Source: DATEDA01 sp035286595
GTDB taxonomy: Bacteria > Pseudomonadota > Gammaproteobacteria > Burkholderiales > SG8-39
Direction of reading: 5' to 3'
Assembly: GCA_035286595.1 (NCBI GenBank)
Contig: DATEDA010000108.1
Coordinates: 1 to 15,899, forward strand
Length of the DNA: 15,899 bases
Below are positions 13,148 through 15,899 of the stretch, in pieces. The notes below the pieces were generated by a model. The model was not told where the DNA came from, made no database searches, and worked only from the letters and a program-made list of their open reading frames with translations. The translations under genes were made by a program, and so were the position numbers. Numbering within the stretch: position 1 is the stretch's first letter; each line of letters opens with the position of its first letter.

Positions 13148-15538
13148 TCAGACCTTCCGCAACGCCTGCAGGATCTTCTCCGGCGTGAACGGCTGCGACG
13201 TCACCCGCGCGCCGAACGGTGAGAGCGCGTCGTTGATCGCGTTCATCACCGCGCCCGGCGCGCCGGCCGTGCCGGCCTCGCCCGCACCCTTCGCGCCGAG
13301 CTCCGACTGCTTCGTCGGCGTCTCGATGTGCGCGCAGATGATGTCCGGCATCTCGGCCGCCATCGGCACGAGGTAGTCGGCCATGTTGCCGTTGAGGAGC
13401 TGCCCCTCGGCGTCATAGAGGCACTCCTCGAACAGCGCCGCGCCGATGCCCTGCACGACGCCGCCGCGGATCTGCTCGTCGACGAGCATCGGGTTGATCA
13501 CGGTGCCGCAGTCCTCCACGCACCAGTGCTTCAGCAGCTTCACGAAGCCGGTGTCCGGGTCGACCTCGACGTAGGACGCCTGGATGCCGTTGGTGAACGT
13601 GAACCCGTATTCGCGCGGCGTGTAGTGCCGCGTCACCGTCAGCTCCGCCTGGAACTTCGGCGGCAGCGTGTCGGGGCGGAAGTACGCGACGCGCCCCAGC
13701 TCGACGAGCGGCAGCTTCGACTCGAGCGTGAGCTTGTTGACGACCTCGTTCCCGACAATGTCGAGCTCGGCCTTGTCCAGGTTCAGGACGACCGCCGCGA
13801 TGTCGAGGACGTTCGAGCGCAACGCCCGACCCGCCTGCAGCACCGCCTCGCCGCCGATGCCGGCGCCGCGCGAGGCCCAGGTGCCGCCGCCGTAGGGCGT
13901 GACACCGGTGTCCCCGGTGATCACGCGCACCTTCTCGATCGTGACGCCGACCGCGCTCGCCGCAATCTGCGCGAACACGCCCTCGGCCCCTTGCCCCTGC
14001 TCGGTGACACTGCACAGCACGGTGATCATCCCGGTCGGTTCGAGCCGGATCGTCGCGCCGTCCTGCGCCGAGATGCGCGCGCCGCCGACGCCGTAGAAGG
14101 CGGGCGACGGATTCGTCACCTCGATCATCGCCGCGAGGCCGATGCCGCGGTGCACGCTCTTCTTCCTCAGGCTCGCCTGCTCGGCGCGGAGCTCGCGGTA
14201 ATTCATCAGCTCGAGCAGCCGGCCGAGCGTCTTGTGGTGCGAGAGCTTCTCGAACTTGATCCCGGAGGCGAAGGTGTAGGGATAGGCGTCGTCCGGAATC
14301 AGGTTCTGCCGGCGGAACTCGGCCGGATCCATCCCGAGCTTCGCGGCCGCGAGATCGACGATGCCCTCGGTGAGCGCGACCGCGATCGGGTGGCCCACGG
14401 CGCGGTACTGGCAGCAGACGTTCTTGTTCGTGAAGACGACTTGCATCCTCGCCCGGTACTGCTTGTGCTTGTACGGCCCGCCGGTGAGGTTCACCACCTG
14501 GTTGCCCTCGATGCCGCTCGTGCGCGGGTAGACCGAGTACGGGCCGATCGCGGTCAGGTCCCACAGGTCGAAGGCGAGGATCTCGCCCTGCTTGGTGCAG
14601 GCGAGCCGCACCTTGACCTTGTGCTCGCGCGCGTGGATGTCGCTCACGAACGATTCCAGCCGGTCGGCCACGAACTTCACCGGGCGGCGCAGCATCACCG
14701 AGAGCGCCGCGGTCGCCATCTCGTCGGCGTAGACGTGCACCTTGATCCCGTATGAGCCGCCGACGTCCTTCGCGATCACCCGGACGTTCCCCTCGGGGAT
14801 GTTGAGGTGCCGCGAGAAGATGTCCTGCATCATGTGCGGCGCCTGCGTCGCGTGATACACGGTGAGCGTGTGCTCGGCGGCGTTGTAGTCGGCGAGGAGC
14901 GCGCGGCCCTCGAGGCAGACGCCGGTGTGGCGGCCGAACCCGTAGGTCTCCTCGACCACGACGTCGGCCTTCGCGAACGCCTCGTCGACGCCGCCGGTGT
15001 CGAGCTCGCGCTTGAAGCAGATGTTGTCGCCGAGGTCGGGGTGGATGACGCGCTTGCCCTCGAGCGCCTCATCCATGTCGATGACGGCCGGGAGCGGCTC
15101 CCACTGGGCCTCGATGAGCTGGAGCGCGTCCTCGGCCTGCGCACGGGTCTCGGCGACCACCGCGGCGACCGCCTCGCCCTGCCAGCAGGCGCGGTCGATC
15201 GCGATCGCGTACTGCGGCGGCGACTTGATGCCCTTGAGATGCGCGAGCACCCCGATCCAGGGCGAGCAGTACTCGGCGACCGCGCGGCCGTCGAACACGC
15301 CGATCACGCCCGGTGACTTCGCCGCCTTGGTGAGCTCGAGCCGCTTGATCTTCGCGTGCGCGTGCGGGCTGCGGAAGAACACGACGTGCGCGAGGCGCGG
15401 GAACCGCAGGTCGTCGGTGAAGGCGCCGCGACCCTGCAGCAGCCGCTTCGCCTGCGGCCGCGGGACGCTCTGCCCGATGTAGCCCTTGTCGACCTGGGTG
15501 CCGGGGGCGTGGAGCGGGAGCTCGGCGCGGGCGTTCAT
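13148..15538 (-). CDS. Molybdopterin-binding subunit of a xanthine-dehydrogenase-family hydroxylase
   Basis: This is a 796-residue large subunit of the xanthine dehydrogenase/aerobic CO dehydrogenase family. Features in order: the N-terminal VPRPQAKRLLQGRGAFTDDL segment, TQAPH with Gln232 (cofactor contact), the DVGGSYG loop (258-264), the active-site loop QYRAVGHP (377-384), EQGQGAEG (513-520) and GTWASRG (552-558) around the molybdopterin cytosine dinucleotide, and GAKGAGEAGT with the catalytic Glu754. The loop lacks the Cys of true CO dehydrogenase (AYxCSFR), so CO oxidation is unlikely; hydroxylation of an aromatic, heteroaromatic or aldehyde substrate is more likely. The ATG at 15538 overlaps the stop of the iron-sulfur subunit by four bases. 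No FAD subunit gene lies downstream; it would have to be beyond the right edge or elsewhere. Confidence 0.93.
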   Translation of the reverse strand: MNARAELPLHAPGTQVDKGYIGQSVPRPQAKRLLQGRGAFTDDLRFPRLAHVVFFRSPHAHAKIKRLELTKAAKSPGVIGVFDGRAVAEYCSPWIGVLAHLKGIKSPPQYAIAIDRACWQGEAVAAVVAETRAQAEDALQLIEAQWEPLPAVIDMDEALEGKRVIHPDLGDNICFKRELDTGGVDEAFAKADVVVEETYGFGRHTGVCLEGRALLADYNAAEHTLTVYHATQAPHMMQDIFSRHLNIPEGNVRVIAKDVGGSYGIKVHVYADEMATAALSVMLRRPVKFVADRLESFVSDIHAREHKVKVRLACTKQGEILAFDLWDLTAIGPYSVYPRTSGIEGNQVVNLTGGPYKHKQYRARMQVVFTNKNVCCQYRAVGHPIAVALTEGIVDLAAAKLGMDPAEFRRQNLIPDDAYPYTFASGIKFEKLSHHKTLGRLLELMNYRELRAEQASLRKKSVHRGIGLAAMIEVTNPSPAFYGVGGARISAQDGATIRLEPTGMITVLCSVTEQGQGAEGVFAQIAASAVGVTIEKVRVITGDTGVTPYGGGTWASRGAGIGGEAVLQAGRALRSNVLDIAAVVLNLDKAELDIVGNEVVNKLTLESKLPLVELGRVAYFRPDTLPPKFQAELTVTRHYTPREYGFTFTNGIQASYVEVDPDTGFVKLLKHWCVEDCGTVINPMLVDEQIRGGVVQGIGAALFEECLYDAEGQLLNGNMADYLVPMAAEMPDIICAHIETPTKQSELGAKGAGEAGTAGAPGAVMNAINDALSPFGARVTSQPFTPEKILQALRKV

Positions 15539-15899
15539 TTCTTCCCTCCGCGGCGGGAGATCAGGACTTCCTCGACGGCGTCGACGATGGCGTGGTAGCC
15601 GGTGCAGCGGCAGTAGTTGCCCGACAGGTGGTCGCGAATCTCGTCACGGGTCGCCTGCGGGCGGCTCGCGACGAGGTCCTGCGCCGCCATCAGCATTCCC
15701 GGCGTACAGAAGCCGCACTGCAGCGCGTTGTGCTCGTGGAACGCGCGCTGCAGGTCGGCGAGCTCGCCCGAGTCGGACAGGCCCTCGATCGTGTCGACCT
15801 TGCGGCCGTTCGCCTGCACCGCGAGCATCAGGCAGCCGCGCACGATCTTGCCGTCGACGCGGAGCGTGCACGCGCCGCACACGCCGTGCTCGCAGCCGA
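15535..15899 (-). CDS. [2Fe-2S] subunit of the hydroxylase (5' end cut off)
   Basis: This is the small iron-sulfur subunit of the same enzyme, cut by the right edge of the window. About 120 residues are present, beginning GCEHGVCGACTLRVDG. GCEHGVCGAC is the end of the plant-type ferredoxin cluster motif. The second, all-helical cluster domain shows QCGFCTPGM and GNYCRCTGY, giving its four Cys. The GTG at 15882 is inside the first motif and is not the real start; roughly 40-45 residues are missing. The subunit passes electrons from the molybdenum centre towards FAD or an outside acceptor. Its stop (15535-15537) overlaps the large-subunit ATG, so the two are made together. Confidence 0.95.
   Translation of the reverse strand, partial: GCEHGVCGACTLRVDGKIVRGCLMLAVQANGRKVDTIEGLSDSGELADLQRAFHEHNALQCGFCTPGMLMAAQDLVASRPQATRDEIRDHLSGNYCRCTGYHAIVDAVEEVLISRRGGKK

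Noticed and set aside
13135..13150. Similarity of the bases after the molybdopterin-subunit stop (GTGCAAAGAG) to the decarboxylase start (ATGCAAGGGA), as if a decarboxylase gene start had been duplicated too
   Set aside because: Only about ten bases with several mismatches, too short to separate from chance.
13328..14755. 475-codon plus-strand open frame opposite the molybdopterin subunit
   Set aside because: Composition dominated by Arg, Asp, Val, Leu and His, typical of antisense frames in high-GC genes; no motif and no ribosome-binding site.
15535..15882. Complete small subunit starting at GTG 15882
   Set aside because: That GTG lies inside the GCEHGVCGAC cluster motif; the gene continues past the window edge.
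13148..15899. True aerobic CO dehydrogenase (coxSL)
   Set aside because: The large subunit lacks the AYxCSFR loop needed for the Mo-Cu site, so only membership of the wider hydroxylase family is claimed.
1..15899. tRNA, rRNA, CRISPR array, insertion sequence or prophage genes
   Set aside because: I looked for these and saw no repeat-spacer pattern, transposase, terminal repeats or tRNA-like fold that I could support.

Overview
The window is about 16 kb of high-GC DNA, tightly packed with no gene-free stretch above 260 bases. It comes from a Gram-negative bacterium: there are Sec-type signal peptides, a periplasmic binding protein transport system and a PEP-CTERM (exosortase) sorting tail. 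The mix of a LIV-type ABC transporter, a molybdenum hydroxylase, an aromatic-acid decarboxylase and a PEP-CTERM protein would suit a soil or sediment Betaproteobacterium or a Rokubacteria-like lineage. The lineage is inference; no rRNA or marker gene is present.

Layout, left to right. (1) 97-3854, minus strand: a probable operon read leftward as cupin, epoxide-hydrolase-like alpha/beta hydrolase, LVIVD beta-propeller protein, then a MarR-GNAT fusion regulator. Two matched palindromes sit just before the regulator start. (2) 3855-4106: a divergent promoter region. (3) 4107-8712, plus strand: a complete LIV-type ABC importer (binding protein, two permeases, two ATPases). The last four genes overlap or abut, and a very strong stem-loop separates the binding-protein gene from them. 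(4) 8778-9380, plus: a small secreted protein with a C-terminal peptidoglycan-binding domain. (5) 9429-11027, minus: a PEP-CTERM surface protein with a His-rich segment and its own promoter. (6) 11199-15899, minus: a catabolic cluster read leftward as the [2Fe-2S] subunit (cut by the window edge), the molybdopterin subunit of a xanthine-dehydrogenase-family hydroxylase, a secreted tandem ABM-domain protein, a short remnant of a second molybdopterin-subunit C-terminus, and a gamma-resorcylate decarboxylase.

How the parts may work together (inference): the importer brings in a small organic acid, possibly aromatic. The Mo hydroxylase and the resorcylate decarboxylase act on hydroxylated aromatic or heteroaromatic acids. 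The cupin, hydrolase and propeller genes form a second small catabolic or detoxification unit. The most distinctive observations are the remnant at 12187-12258, which shares its last 45 bases (38 identical, no gaps) with the end of the intact molybdopterin-subunit gene about 960 bases away and appears to carry the decarboxylase's ribosome-binding site, and the paired 13-bp palindromes in front of the MarR-GNAT gene.
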